NCBI GenBank assembly: GCA_964453525.1
Contig: CAYVOV010000009.1
Coordinates: 62,001 to 126,000 of the forward strand
Direction: 5' to 3'
Length of the DNA stretch: 64,000 bases
Origin: CAYVOV01 sp964453525
GTDB lineage: Bacteria; Chloroflexota; Dehalococcoidia; Dehalococcoidales; UBA2162
Of this stretch, positions 14,949 through 22,921 are shown piece after piece. Numbering within the stretch: the stretch's first letter is position 1; each line of letters opens with the position of its first letter. The position numbers were made by a program, and so were the translations under genes. The notes below the pieces were generated by a model. It saw only the letters and a program-made list of their open reading frames with translations, searched no databases and was not told the DNA's origin.

Positions 14949-16130
14949 ATGACTGACTGGCAGGAGATGGACAGCAAATACTATATGCAGACAATAGTAC
15001 GCCACCCGGTAACACTGGTACGGGGAGAGGGCGTTCGTGTCTGGGATGACAAGGGCAAGGAGTATCTTGACTTTGTCGGCGGGCTGGCGGTCAACTGCCT
15101 CGGGCACTGCCACCCGGTAGTTACTGAAGCTCTATCCGAGCAGGCGCGTACCCTGATGCAGACTTCGCTCTGGTATTACACCGTTCCCATGCTTAAACTC
15201 GCCGAACTGCTGGTCAATAATAGCTGCATGGACAGGGTTTTTATCTGCAACAGCGGACTTGAAGCCAATGAAGGTGCCACTAAACTCGCCCGCCGCTACG
15301 GTGCTCTGAACCTGAATGGGGCTTACGAGGTGATTACAACAAATAACTCCTTTCACGGCCGCTCTCTTGCCCTGACGGCGGCAAGCGGGCAGGTGAAGAT
15401 GCACACCCCGTTCGAGCCGCTGCCGGCAGGCTTCATAAACGTGGAAAATGATGATATCGGGGCGATAAAATCTGCAACTACGGAAAAGACCTGTGCCATT
15501 ATGCTGGAGCCGATACAGGCGGAAGGCGGGGTTAATGTTGCTGCCGACGATTACCTGAAAAAGGTAAGAGACTGGTGTAATAGTAAGGGTATTTTGCTCA
15601 TTCTTGATGAAGTCCAGACCGGAATAGGCCGCCTGGGGACGCTATTCGGTTACCAGCTTTACGGTGTGGAACCGGATATCATGACCCTTGCCAAGGGTCT
15701 GGGTGGCGGCATACCTATCGGGGCACTGCTGGCAAAGGAGAAGGCGGCGGTCTTCACCCTCGGTGACCATAATGCCACCTTCGGCGGTAATCCGGTTACA
15801 AGTGCAACCGCCTACGCCACGCTGAAGTATGTCCTGGACAATGATGTGGCAGGTAACGCCCGCAGAGTCGGAGAATATTTTATCGATAAGCTGAAAAGCC
15901 TGAAAGGGAAGTACTCTTTCATCACCGATGTACGGGGGCGGGGGCTGCTGCTGGCCGTCGAGTTTGATAAGGAGATAGCCCAAGACGTGGTAGCAGGTTG
16001 TATAGAGAACGGGCTGCTTATTAACAGGCTGAAACCCACCGCCATCCGCTTCATACCACCACTGGTCGTCACTGAAAGTGAAGTTGATGAAGGGCTGGCG
16101 ATACTGGATAAGGTACTGGCGGGAATATAA
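14949..16130 (+). CDS. argD: Acetylornithine aminotransferase
   Basis: A class III PLP aminotransferase that makes N-acetylornithine from the semialdehyde with glutamate as donor; relatives also serve lysine synthesis. The 393-residue protein has NSGLEANEGATKLARRYG, SFHGRS, LILDEVQTGIGR (PLP-ring Asp), TLAKGLGGGIPIGA (Schiff-base Lys) and TFGGNPVTSA. An ATG at 14949 follows CAGGAG. It is separated from argB by a 210-bp repeat region but is in the same orientation. Confidence 0.94.
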   Translation: MTDWQEMDSKYYMQTIVRHPVTLVRGEGVRVWDDKGKEYLDFVGGLAVNCLGHCHPVVTEALSEQARTLMQTSLWYYTVPMLKLAELLVNNSCMDRVFICNSGLEANEGATKLARRYGALNLNGAYEVITTNNSFHGRSLALTAASGQVKMHTPFEPLPAGFINVENDDIGAIKSATTEKTCAIMLEPIQAEGGVNVAADDYLKKVRDWCNSKGILLILDEVQTGIGRLGTLFGYQLYGVEPDIMTLAKGLGGGIPIGALLAKEKAAVFTLGDHNATFGGNPVTSATAYATLKYVLDNDVAGNARRVGEYFIDKLKSLKGKYSFITDVRGRGLLLAVEFDKEIAQDVVAGCIENGLLINRLKPTAIRFIPPLVVTESEVDEGLAILDKVLAGI

Positions 16131-16164
16131 TCCGGCAAAATGAGGAGTACAAGTAGAGAGTAAC

Positions 16165-16290
16165 TACACTCAAGTAAATACTGATATCAAAGCACTAAAT
16201 TCTAGACAATATCAAAATACTAAATCCAAAACTTTTGTGATTTGGATTTGTTTAGAGTTTATAAGTTAGGATTTAGGATTTTAAAAAAGG
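16165..16290. repeat. AT-rich inverted and direct repeats upstream of argG
   Basis: The stretch holds near-direct copies of atcaaa(g/a)(c/t)actaaat and inverted ctaaatcc / ggatttag elements that could form a long imperfect hairpin around acttttgtga. It may carry the argG promoter; I could not choose one -35/-10 pair. No gene is visible. Confidence 0.4.
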
Positions 16291-16323
16291 TGATAGGGTA
16301 GATATAAAAACAGGAGACTCAGA

Positions 16324-17574
16324 ATGGCAGAAAAAGTGGTTCTGGCTTACAGCGGAGGGCTTGATACCTCGGTAGCGATAAAATGGCTTAAAGAAAAATA
16401 TGACATGGATGTCATTGCCGTTAATATAGATGTTGGCAATGAGAAAGATTTTAGCGCCGTCCGCCAGAAGGCACTCGATATTGGCGCTATCAAAGCCAGG
16501 ATAATTGATGCCAAGGAGCTGTTCATAAAATATTTCGTTTTCCCGGCGTTGCAGGCGAATGCTGTCTATGAAGGGCAGTACCCCCTGGCAACGGCACTAA
16601 CCCGGCCGCTGATGGCTAAACTGCTGGTTGATGTGGCGGTGGAAGAGGGAGCAACGGCCATAGCCCACGGCTGCACCGGCAAAGGGAATGACCAGGTGAG
16701 GTTCGATATAAGCATTAATGCCCTGGCGCCGGACATGAAAATTATCGCCCCGGCAAGAGAATGGGGTATGACCCGGGAAGAGACCATTGCCTATGCTAAG
16801 GAGCATAATATCCCGATTCCTGTTACCGTCTCCAGCCCGTACTCGATTGACGAATGCCTCTGGGGAAAAGCTATAGAGTGCGGCGACCTCGAAGACCCGT
16901 GGGCAGAACCGCCGGAAGACGCCTTCACCTGGACGACTTCACCTGATAAGGCTCCCGACCAGCCTCAGTACATTGAGATTGGTTTTGACAAGGGAATCCC
17001 GGTATCCATAGATGGAGAGGAAATGGATGGAGTTAGTCTTGTCCGGCAGATGAACGAAATAGCCGGCAAGCATGGCATCGGCAGAATCGACCATATCGAA
17101 GACCGGGTGGTCGGAATAAAGTCGCGTGAGGTATACGAGGCACCAGCAGCTGTGGTACTGCTGCAGGCGCATCAGGCGCTTGAAGCGATAACAATGTCAA
17201 AGGACCAGCTTGATTTCAAACAAAAGGTAGCCCAGGAGTATGCCGACCTTATCTACGGGGGACTCTGGTTCAGCGGGCTGAACAGAGACCTGTCTGCCTA
17301 TATTATCAGCTCGCAGCGCTACGTGACCGGAACGGTAAGGCTGAAGCTGTATAAGGGCCACTCCACGATTGTAGGGCGGAAATCACCGAAGTCGCTCTAC
17401 AACCTCAGCCTGGCAACTTACGATGTGGGTGATAAATTCGACCAGAGCGCCTCGGTCGGCTTCATTCACCTCTGGGGACTGCCGCTGAAGAACCAGGCTC
17501 AGGTGCAGCTACTTGGTGATAACGAAGGCCCGCTGAGCATTATGGGACCAAAAGAGGAAGAGGAAGAAGAATGA
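16324..17574 (+). CDS. argG: Argininosuccinate synthase
   Basis: It condenses citrulline and aspartate with ATP. At 416 residues it is the standard type 1 enzyme. The ATP pyrophosphatase loop is AYSGGLDTSVA near the N-terminus, followed by HGCTGKGNDQVRF (citrulline/aspartate site) and SPYSIDECLWG. AGGAGACTC precedes the ATG. It shares 4 bases with argH (ATGA), so the last two arginine steps are translationally coupled. The acidic EEEEEE tail is a short lineage-specific addition. Confidence 0.97.
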   Translation: MAEKVVLAYSGGLDTSVAIKWLKEKYDMDVIAVNIDVGNEKDFSAVRQKALDIGAIKARIIDAKELFIKYFVFPALQANAVYEGQYPLATALTRPLMAKLLVDVAVEEGATAIAHGCTGKGNDQVRFDISINALAPDMKIIAPAREWGMTREETIAYAKEHNIPIPVTVSSPYSIDECLWGKAIECGDLEDPWAEPPEDAFTWTTSPDKAPDQPQYIEIGFDKGIPVSIDGEEMDGVSLVRQMNEIAGKHGIGRIDHIEDRVVGIKSREVYEAPAAVVLLQAHQALEAITMSKDQLDFKQKVAQEYADLIYGGLWFSGLNRDLSAYIISSQRYVTGTVRLKLYKGHSTIVGRKSPKSLYNLSLATYDVGDKFDQSASVGFIHLWGLPLKNQAQVQLLGDNEGPLSIMGPKEEEEEE

Positions 17575-18938
17575 GCAATATACGCGGTCGGTTTCAAAAA
17601 GACGCCGATAATGCAGCAGCGCAATATACCACATCGATTTCCTGTGACTGGCGACTCTACTCCTACGATATTGCCGGTAGCATCGCTCATGCCCGGATGC
17701 TGGCCAAACAGGACATAATTACCAACCAGGAAGCGGAGGCAATTGTTAAAGGGCTGGAAACTATCGGTAGGGAAATAGAAGAAGGCACCTTCAAATTCAA
17801 ACCGGAGCTTGAAGACATCCATATGAATATAGAAGCCGGACTGATTGAGAAAGTCGGCGAGGTGGGGGGCAAGCTCCATACTGCCCGCTCCAGAAACGAC
17901 CAGATTGCCCTGGATATGCGTTTATTTACAAGAGACGCAATTAATGACACGCTATCCGCTCTGAAGAAATTCCAGCAGGCTTTAATAAATCTGGCTGAGG
18001 CAAACCGGGATGTGATTATGCCCGGATATACTCATTTACAGAGAGCGCAGCCGGTCTTATTCGCCCATCACCTGCTTGCCTATTTTGAGATGCTGCAGCG
18101 AGATGCTGAGCGGTTCAGTGACTGCTTGAAGCGGGCGGATGTTATGCCCCTCGGCAGCGGGGCTGTTGCCGGTGTTGCCTATAATATCGACCGTGAGTTC
18201 CTGGCTAAAGAGCTTGGTTTCAGTCGGGTAAGCGGTAACAGCATGGATGCTGTCTCGGACCGGGACTACATCATCGAGTATGAAGCTGCAGCAAGTATCT
18301 GCATGATGCACCTCTCCCGCCTGGCCGAGGAGATTATTCTCTGGTGCTCAGCCGAGTTCGATTTTATTGAGCTTGATGATGCCTATGCCACCGGCAGCAG
18401 CATTATGCCGCAGAAGAAAAATCCGGACATCGCCGAGCTTGTCCGGGGCAAGACGGGACATGTTTACGGCAGCCTGGTGGCTTCACTGACTATGATGAAG
18501 GCTCTGCCGCTTTCCTATAACCGGGATTTGCAGGAGGATAAGGAGGAATTCTTCGACTGCGTGGATACGTTGCTCTCAAGTTTGGAGGTATTTACCGGGA
18601 TGGTTGCCACCCTGCGGATTAAAGCCGAAAACACCGGTCAGGCAGCCGGAGAGGGATATATACTGGCTACCGACCTTGCCGACTACCTTGTGAAGAAGGG
18701 AGAAGCCTTCCGGAACGCCCATGATATAGTTGCCAGGCTGGTAAGCTATGCCGAGGAAAAAGGTAGTTCCTTTGATAAGATTACCCTGGACGAATATAAA
18801 GAATTCTCATCCATGTTTGAAGATGATGTTTTCTCGGTTACCGTGAAGTCGTCTCTTGAAGCAAGGGATAACATCGGTGGTACCGCTCCGAAGCAGGTAG
18901 CGGAGGCGCTGAAACGCGCCAGGAAAATGATAGGTTAG
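17571..18938 (+). CDS. argH: Argininosuccinate lyase
   Basis: It splits argininosuccinate into arginine and fumarate. The 455-residue fumarase/aspartase-superfamily protein has the signature GSSIMPQKKNPD in the mobile loop. TARSRNDQIALDMRLF and GYTHLQRAQP (with the catalytic His of the THLQ loop) are also present. It would work as a tetramer with active sites shared between subunits. The start overlaps the argG stop. The operon appears to end here, followed by a repeat region. Confidence 0.97.
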   Translation: MSNIRGRFQKDADNAAAQYTTSISCDWRLYSYDIAGSIAHARMLAKQDIITNQEAEAIVKGLETIGREIEEGTFKFKPELEDIHMNIEAGLIEKVGEVGGKLHTARSRNDQIALDMRLFTRDAINDTLSALKKFQQALINLAEANRDVIMPGYTHLQRAQPVLFAHHLLAYFEMLQRDAERFSDCLKRADVMPLGSGAVAGVAYNIDREFLAKELGFSRVSGNSMDAVSDRDYIIEYEAAASICMMHLSRLAEEIILWCSAEFDFIELDDAYATGSSIMPQKKNPDIAELVRGKTGHVYGSLVASLTMMKALPLSYNRDLQEDKEEFFDCVDTLLSSLEVFTGMVATLRIKAENTGQAAGEGYILATDLADYLVKKGEAFRNAHDIVARLVSYAEEKGSSFDKITLDEYKEFSSMFEDDVFSVTVKSSLEARDNIGGTAPKQVAEALKRARKMIG

Positions 18939-18954
18939 TTTATAAAATCCATCC

Positions 18955-19175
18955 TCTGCCCCTTCCTTTTCAAAAGTAAGGGGGGCAAGATAAGATATTA
19001 AAGCTTCAGGTATATTAATAAAAAGAGGTGTGAAGAGGGACAAAGCCCCTTCTCCAAGACCAATATCCCCCTTTTTAAAAGGGGGATTAAGGGAGATTTA
19101 ATCATAAATCCCTCTCAATCTCCCCTTCGACAGGCTCAGGGCAAGCTCTTTACGAAAGGGAGAGGTTAAAAAGGA
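18955..19175. repeat. Intergenic repeats between argH and rpe
   Basis: A short hairpin (ccccttccttttcaaaagtaagggg, 18960-18984) precedes a full copy of the gggggattaaggggg family (19021-19175): gaagagggacaaagccccttct, cccccttt and its complement, ataaatccctctcaatct, ccccttcgacaggctcagg and ctctttacgaaaggg. The copy is followed by aaaaaggaatttt, also seen after the 31838 copy. The remainder of the 316-bp gap shows no gene. Confidence 0.75.
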
Positions 19176-19254
19176 ATTTTGGAGAATGACATTTGATGTG
19201 AAGTTCTTAATTAAGGGGGTGAGGTTGACAAAAAACCTTCGGAGGGGGTAGCTG

Positions 19255-19929
19255 ATGCCTGAAAGTAGACCTAAAATAAAAATAGCGCCATCCATTCTAT
19301 CGGCGGACTTCGCCCGCCTTGGGGAGCAGGTTGCCGAGGTCACAGAAGCCGGTGCCGACTATATCCATGTTGATATAATGGACGGGCATTTCGTGCCAAA
19401 TATAACAATAGGGCCGGCAGTGGTAGCGGCTATCCGTCCTCATACCAGCATACCGCTGGATGTGCACCTGATGATTGAAGAGCCGCAGCAGTACATAAAA
19501 CAGTTCGTTGATGCCGGGTCTGACATTATCACCGTTCATGCGGAAGCCTGCCCTCACCTCCACGGCACGGTACAGGCGATTAAGAAATCCGGTGTTAAGG
19601 CAGGTGTCTCAATTAATCCCGGCACTCCGCTGGAGGAACTGAGCGAAATTCTGACTTACCTTGACCTTGTACTGGTGATGTCGGTCAATCCGGGCTTTGG
19701 AGGACAGGCTTTTATCGAGGAATCGCTGGACAAGATAGCGCGGTTAAGGGCCGAGCTTGATAAAAGAGGGTTGTCTGCCGAGCTTGAGGTTGACGGCGGT
19801 ATTAATACTGAAGTAGCGCCACGAGTGGTCAAGGCTGGTGCCAGGGTGCTGGTGGCCGGAGCAGCGGTTTTCAATGCGGGAAAGTCTGTCAAAGAAGCGA
19901 TACAGCAGATAAGAGATAGCCTGGGTTAG
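19255..19929 (+). CDS. rpe: Ribulose-phosphate 3-epimerase
   Basis: It interconverts ribulose-5-phosphate and xylulose-5-phosphate in the pentose phosphate pathway. The 224-residue barrel has APSILSADFARLG, HVDIMDGHFVPNITIGP (metal His and Asp), DVHLMIE, MSVNPGFGGQ and EVDGGI. CGGAGGGGG lies 6 bases before the ATG. It stands alone between repeats and the convergent rpmB. Confidence 0.96.
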   Translation: MPESRPKIKIAPSILSADFARLGEQVAEVTEAGADYIHVDIMDGHFVPNITIGPAVVAAIRPHTSIPLDVHLMIEEPQQYIKQFVDAGSDIITVHAEACPHLHGTVQAIKKSGVKAGVSINPGTPLEELSEILTYLDLVLVMSVNPGFGGQAFIEESLDKIARLRAELDKRGLSAELEVDGGINTEVAPRVVKAGARVLVAGAAVFNAGKSVKEAIQQIRDSLG

Positions 19930-19984
19930 AAGCAGTATAATGCACAGGCCTGTGAGGGATTAAACACACTGGTATAATTATAGA

Positions 19985-20188
19985 CTAACTCGCAGCGGCC
20001 GGCTGTATTTTGACTTCTTTATGGTGAGTGCGTAGACACCTGGTACAGAGGTTGAGTCGCTTCTTTTTCCCGTCTACAATAAGGGTAACCGGATGAATAT
20101 TGGGTACCCAGCGCCGGTTGGTGCGGCGTTTTGAGTGGCTTACATTATGCCCGAACTGGGGTGTTTTACCGCAGAAATCACACTTCAA
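19985..20188 (-). CDS. rpmB: Large-subunit ribosomal protein L28 (zinc-binding form)
   Basis: A 67-residue L28 that helps assemble the 50S subunit. It keeps CDFCGK and CTRC, so it is the zinc-ribbon version, plus the SHSKRRTNRRW and PNIHPV signatures. It is complete with an ATG at 20188 and ends beside rpe in convergent orientation. The upstream sequence on this strand is the divergent gap before fakA. Confidence 0.95.
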   Translation of the reverse strand: MKCDFCGKTPQFGHNVSHSKRRTNRRWVPNIHPVTLIVDGKKKRLNLCTRCLRTHHKEVKIQPAAAS

Positions 20189-20350
20189 TTGTTCTTCCCC
20201 TTGACCGTTAAATCATATTTAAAGTAATATTCTTTTAACATACTATCATAGTGAGGGAAGCCTGACAAGGGTGTGGGGGTAACACTTGAAGACCTGGAGC
20301 AGGCGATAACTCTATCTTAGATGGAGGAAACTGACAGGGAAGGTAACGGA

Positions 20351-21982
20351 ATGAAACAGGTTGAGTCTGTTACTGGAAGAGAATTAAGAGAAATGCTGGT
20401 TACGGCTGCCGGCTGGCTTGAAAAAAGTGCATCTGACGTGGATGCATTGAATGTTTTTCCGGTACCTGACGGAGATACCGGGACGAATATGCTGCTTACA
20501 ATGCGTTCCAGTGTTGAGGAAGCCCTTGAGGACGGTAACAATAGTATCTCACAGGTATCACAGGCAGTAGCCAGAGGAGCGCTCATGGGAGCCAGGGGCA
20601 ACAGCGGCGTGATTCTTTCACAAATCTGGCGGGGTCTGGCGCAGGGCCTGCAGGACAAAGAGGTCTGTAACGGCGGTGACCTAGCTGAGGCATTGAAGCA
20701 GGCTGCGGATGTCGCCTATAAAGGTATCAGTAATCCGGTAGAAGGGACCATCCTTACCGTGATAAGAGAAGCCTCGGAGGCCGGGCTTACTCAGGCAGCC
20801 AGTGAGGAGAATGATGTAATAACGGTAATGGAAGCAGTGGTGAATGCCGCCAGTGAATCGGTTGCCAATACTCCGACACTACTTCCCGTACTGAGAGAAG
20901 CCGGAGTAGTTGATGCCGGCGGGCAGGGCCTTTACACGATTCTTGAAGGCGCTCTACGCTATCTCAGGGGCGAGACAGAGCAGATGCAGTTCCGCAAGCC
21001 TCAGATGATAGCCAGTAATATCCCCCAGCCGGTAAGACTGCCGCAGATGGTGGCCGAAGAAGAAGCCTACGGATATTGCACCGAGTTTCTGCTTAAGGGG
21101 GAAGAACTCAAACCGGACAAGATAAGAACGCGACTAAAGAAAGAAGGCGAATCACTGATTGTGGTCGGCGATGATACTACAGCCAGGATTCATATCCATA
21201 CCATGGACCCGGGTAAGGTGATACGCTATGCAACTTCTCTTGGCACCATGCACCAGGTAAGCATCCGGAACATGGACGAGCAGCACCAGGACTTTCTGGA
21301 GATGCAGAGAGAGAGAGCTCCGGCGGTTGATATCGCCACGGTTGCCGTCGTCTCCGGAGACGGGCTTTCCGAAGTGTTTACCAGTCTGGGAACAACGGCA
21401 ATTGTACCGGGCGGGCAGACAATGAATCCAAGCACCAAGGATATACTCCAAGCGGTAAAAACCGTAGCCTCTGATAAGGTAATAATCTTGCCCAATAATA
21501 AAAATATCGTGCTTACTGCCGAACAGGTACAGGAGTTAACGGATAAAACAGTCGAGGTCGTACCGACGCAGACTATACCGCAGGGTGTGGCGGCACTCCT
21601 CGCCTTTGATTATGAGGCTGATTTTGAAACAAATGCTCAGCTTATGAAAGAAGTATGCTCAACAGTAAAAACCATCGAAATTACCCGGGCTATACGCTCG
21701 GCTCAGCTGGATGGTTTAAGTATTAAAAAGAGACAGACGATTGGCCTGCTGGATGGTGATTTACTGGCAGCAGGGAAAAATTCGATTGATATTGTTACCA
21801 AGATGCTGGCAAAACTTGATTTAAAGTACAGTGAAATAATCACAGTTTACTATGGGGCGGATGCCAATCAGGAAGAAGCGGAGCAGGTGAGCGCCAGTAT
21901 CCGCGAACAGTATCCTCAGCTTCAGGTTGAGGTTGTTCGAGGTGGTCAGCCCTATTATAGCTACATTATCTCTATTGAGTAG
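20351..21982 (+). CDS. fakA: DAK2-domain fatty acid kinase subunit (FakA/YloV-like)
   Basis: In Firmicutes, FakA phosphorylates fatty acids held by FakB (DegV family), feeding exogenous fatty acids into phospholipid synthesis. The 543-residue protein has the DhaL ATP-binding domain (VPDGDTGTNM with Mg-binding Asp residues; ARGNSGVILSQ), a middle domain, and a C-terminal DegV-like region. The ATG at 20351 is preceded by GGAAGG; an in-frame ATG at 20321 has no ribosome-binding site. The DegV/FakB gene follows after 18 bp, which supports the pairing. Confidence 0.87.
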   Translation: MKQVESVTGRELREMLVTAAGWLEKSASDVDALNVFPVPDGDTGTNMLLTMRSSVEEALEDGNNSISQVSQAVARGALMGARGNSGVILSQIWRGLAQGLQDKEVCNGGDLAEALKQAADVAYKGISNPVEGTILTVIREASEAGLTQAASEENDVITVMEAVVNAASESVANTPTLLPVLREAGVVDAGGQGLYTILEGALRYLRGETEQMQFRKPQMIASNIPQPVRLPQMVAEEEAYGYCTEFLLKGEELKPDKIRTRLKKEGESLIVVGDDTTARIHIHTMDPGKVIRYATSLGTMHQVSIRNMDEQHQDFLEMQRERAPAVDIATVAVVSGDGLSEVFTSLGTTAIVPGGQTMNPSTKDILQAVKTVASDKVIILPNNKNIVLTAEQVQELTDKTVEVVPTQTIPQGVAALLAFDYEADFETNAQLMKEVCSTVKTIEITRAIRSAQLDGLSIKKRQTIGLLDGDLLAAGKNSIDIVTKMLAKLDLKYSEIITVYYGADANQEEAEQVSASIREQYPQLQVEVVRGGQPYYSYIISIE

Positions 21983-22000
21983 TACGGAGGGTTTCTACAT

Positions 22001-22846
22001 ATGGCAGTCAAAATTGTTACCGATAGTCTGTCCGATATAACCAGTGACCTTGCCGGAGAGCTGGGGGTCATCGTAGTGCCGCTAACCGTGCTTTTCGGTC
22101 ATGAATCCTACCTGGACCGGGTTACCATTACAACAGACCAGTTTTACGATAGATTGATTAATGATACAATCTGGCCCACTACAACACAGCCTACTCCGGC
22201 TGCGTTCGCCGAAGTCTATAATGAACTGGCTAAAGAAACCGATGAGATTCTCGTGGTCACCCTTTCCAGCAAGCTCAGCGGTACTTATGAGTCGGCAATG
22301 AATGCCAGGAATCTGATTGAGGGAAAGTGCCGTATCGAGGTAATCGACTCGAAAACTGTTGCCGGAGGGCTGGGACTGATAATCATCTCTGCTGCCAATG
22401 CGGCAAAAGAGGGGGCAAGCCTGGACCAGCTTATCGAGTCCGTTCATAGTGCAATGAACCGTTCCCATTTCATCGTCTATTTCGATACTCTAACCTATCT
22501 GGCCAAGGGAGGGCGTATCGGCAAGGCGAAGGAACTGTTGGGCTCGGTGCTGTCGGTAAAGCAGATACTTGCTATAAAAGACGGTGAACTGGTTCCTTTA
22601 ACAAGGAAGCGGTCTTTGTCGGCGGGCATGGACTATTTGTACAGTTTCGTAGCCGGTTTCTCGAATATCGAGGGGCTGGGTGTGGAACACACCACTACTC
22701 CGGAAGCGGCAGATAATCTGGCTAAACGTCTGGGCAGTGTTTTCCCTGAGGATAAAATTTTCAGGTCAACAGTCAGCCCGGTGCTGGGAGTCCATGGCGG
22801 TCCTGGTGCAGTAGCGGTTACCGTCCTTGAGGCGGAGAAGAAATAA
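22001..22846 (+). CDS. DegV family fatty-acid-binding protein (FakB-like)
   Basis: The 281-residue DegV protein should hold a fatty acid for phosphorylation by the neighbouring FakA. It starts VKIVTDSLSDI, has TTQPTPAAF and TLSSKLSGTYESA, and the YLAKGGRIGKAK region, all family hallmarks that line the lipid pocket and the carboxylate site. CGGAGGG precedes the ATG. It follows fakA by 18 bp. Confidence 0.9.
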   Translation: MAVKIVTDSLSDITSDLAGELGVIVVPLTVLFGHESYLDRVTITTDQFYDRLINDTIWPTTTQPTPAAFAEVYNELAKETDEILVVTLSSKLSGTYESAMNARNLIEGKCRIEVIDSKTVAGGLGLIIISAANAAKEGASLDQLIESVHSAMNRSHFIVYFDTLTYLAKGGRIGKAKELLGSVLSVKQILAIKDGELVPLTRKRSLSAGMDYLYSFVAGFSNIEGLGVEHTTTPEAADNLAKRLGSVFPEDKIFRSTVSPVLGVHGGPGAVAVTVLEAEKK

Positions 22847-22921
22847 CAGACAATAAATCAGGATTGGGCTTCTTTTAGCCGTGCCGGCAGCTATAGCCTT
22901 AAGGAGTACGGAGGCGGAACT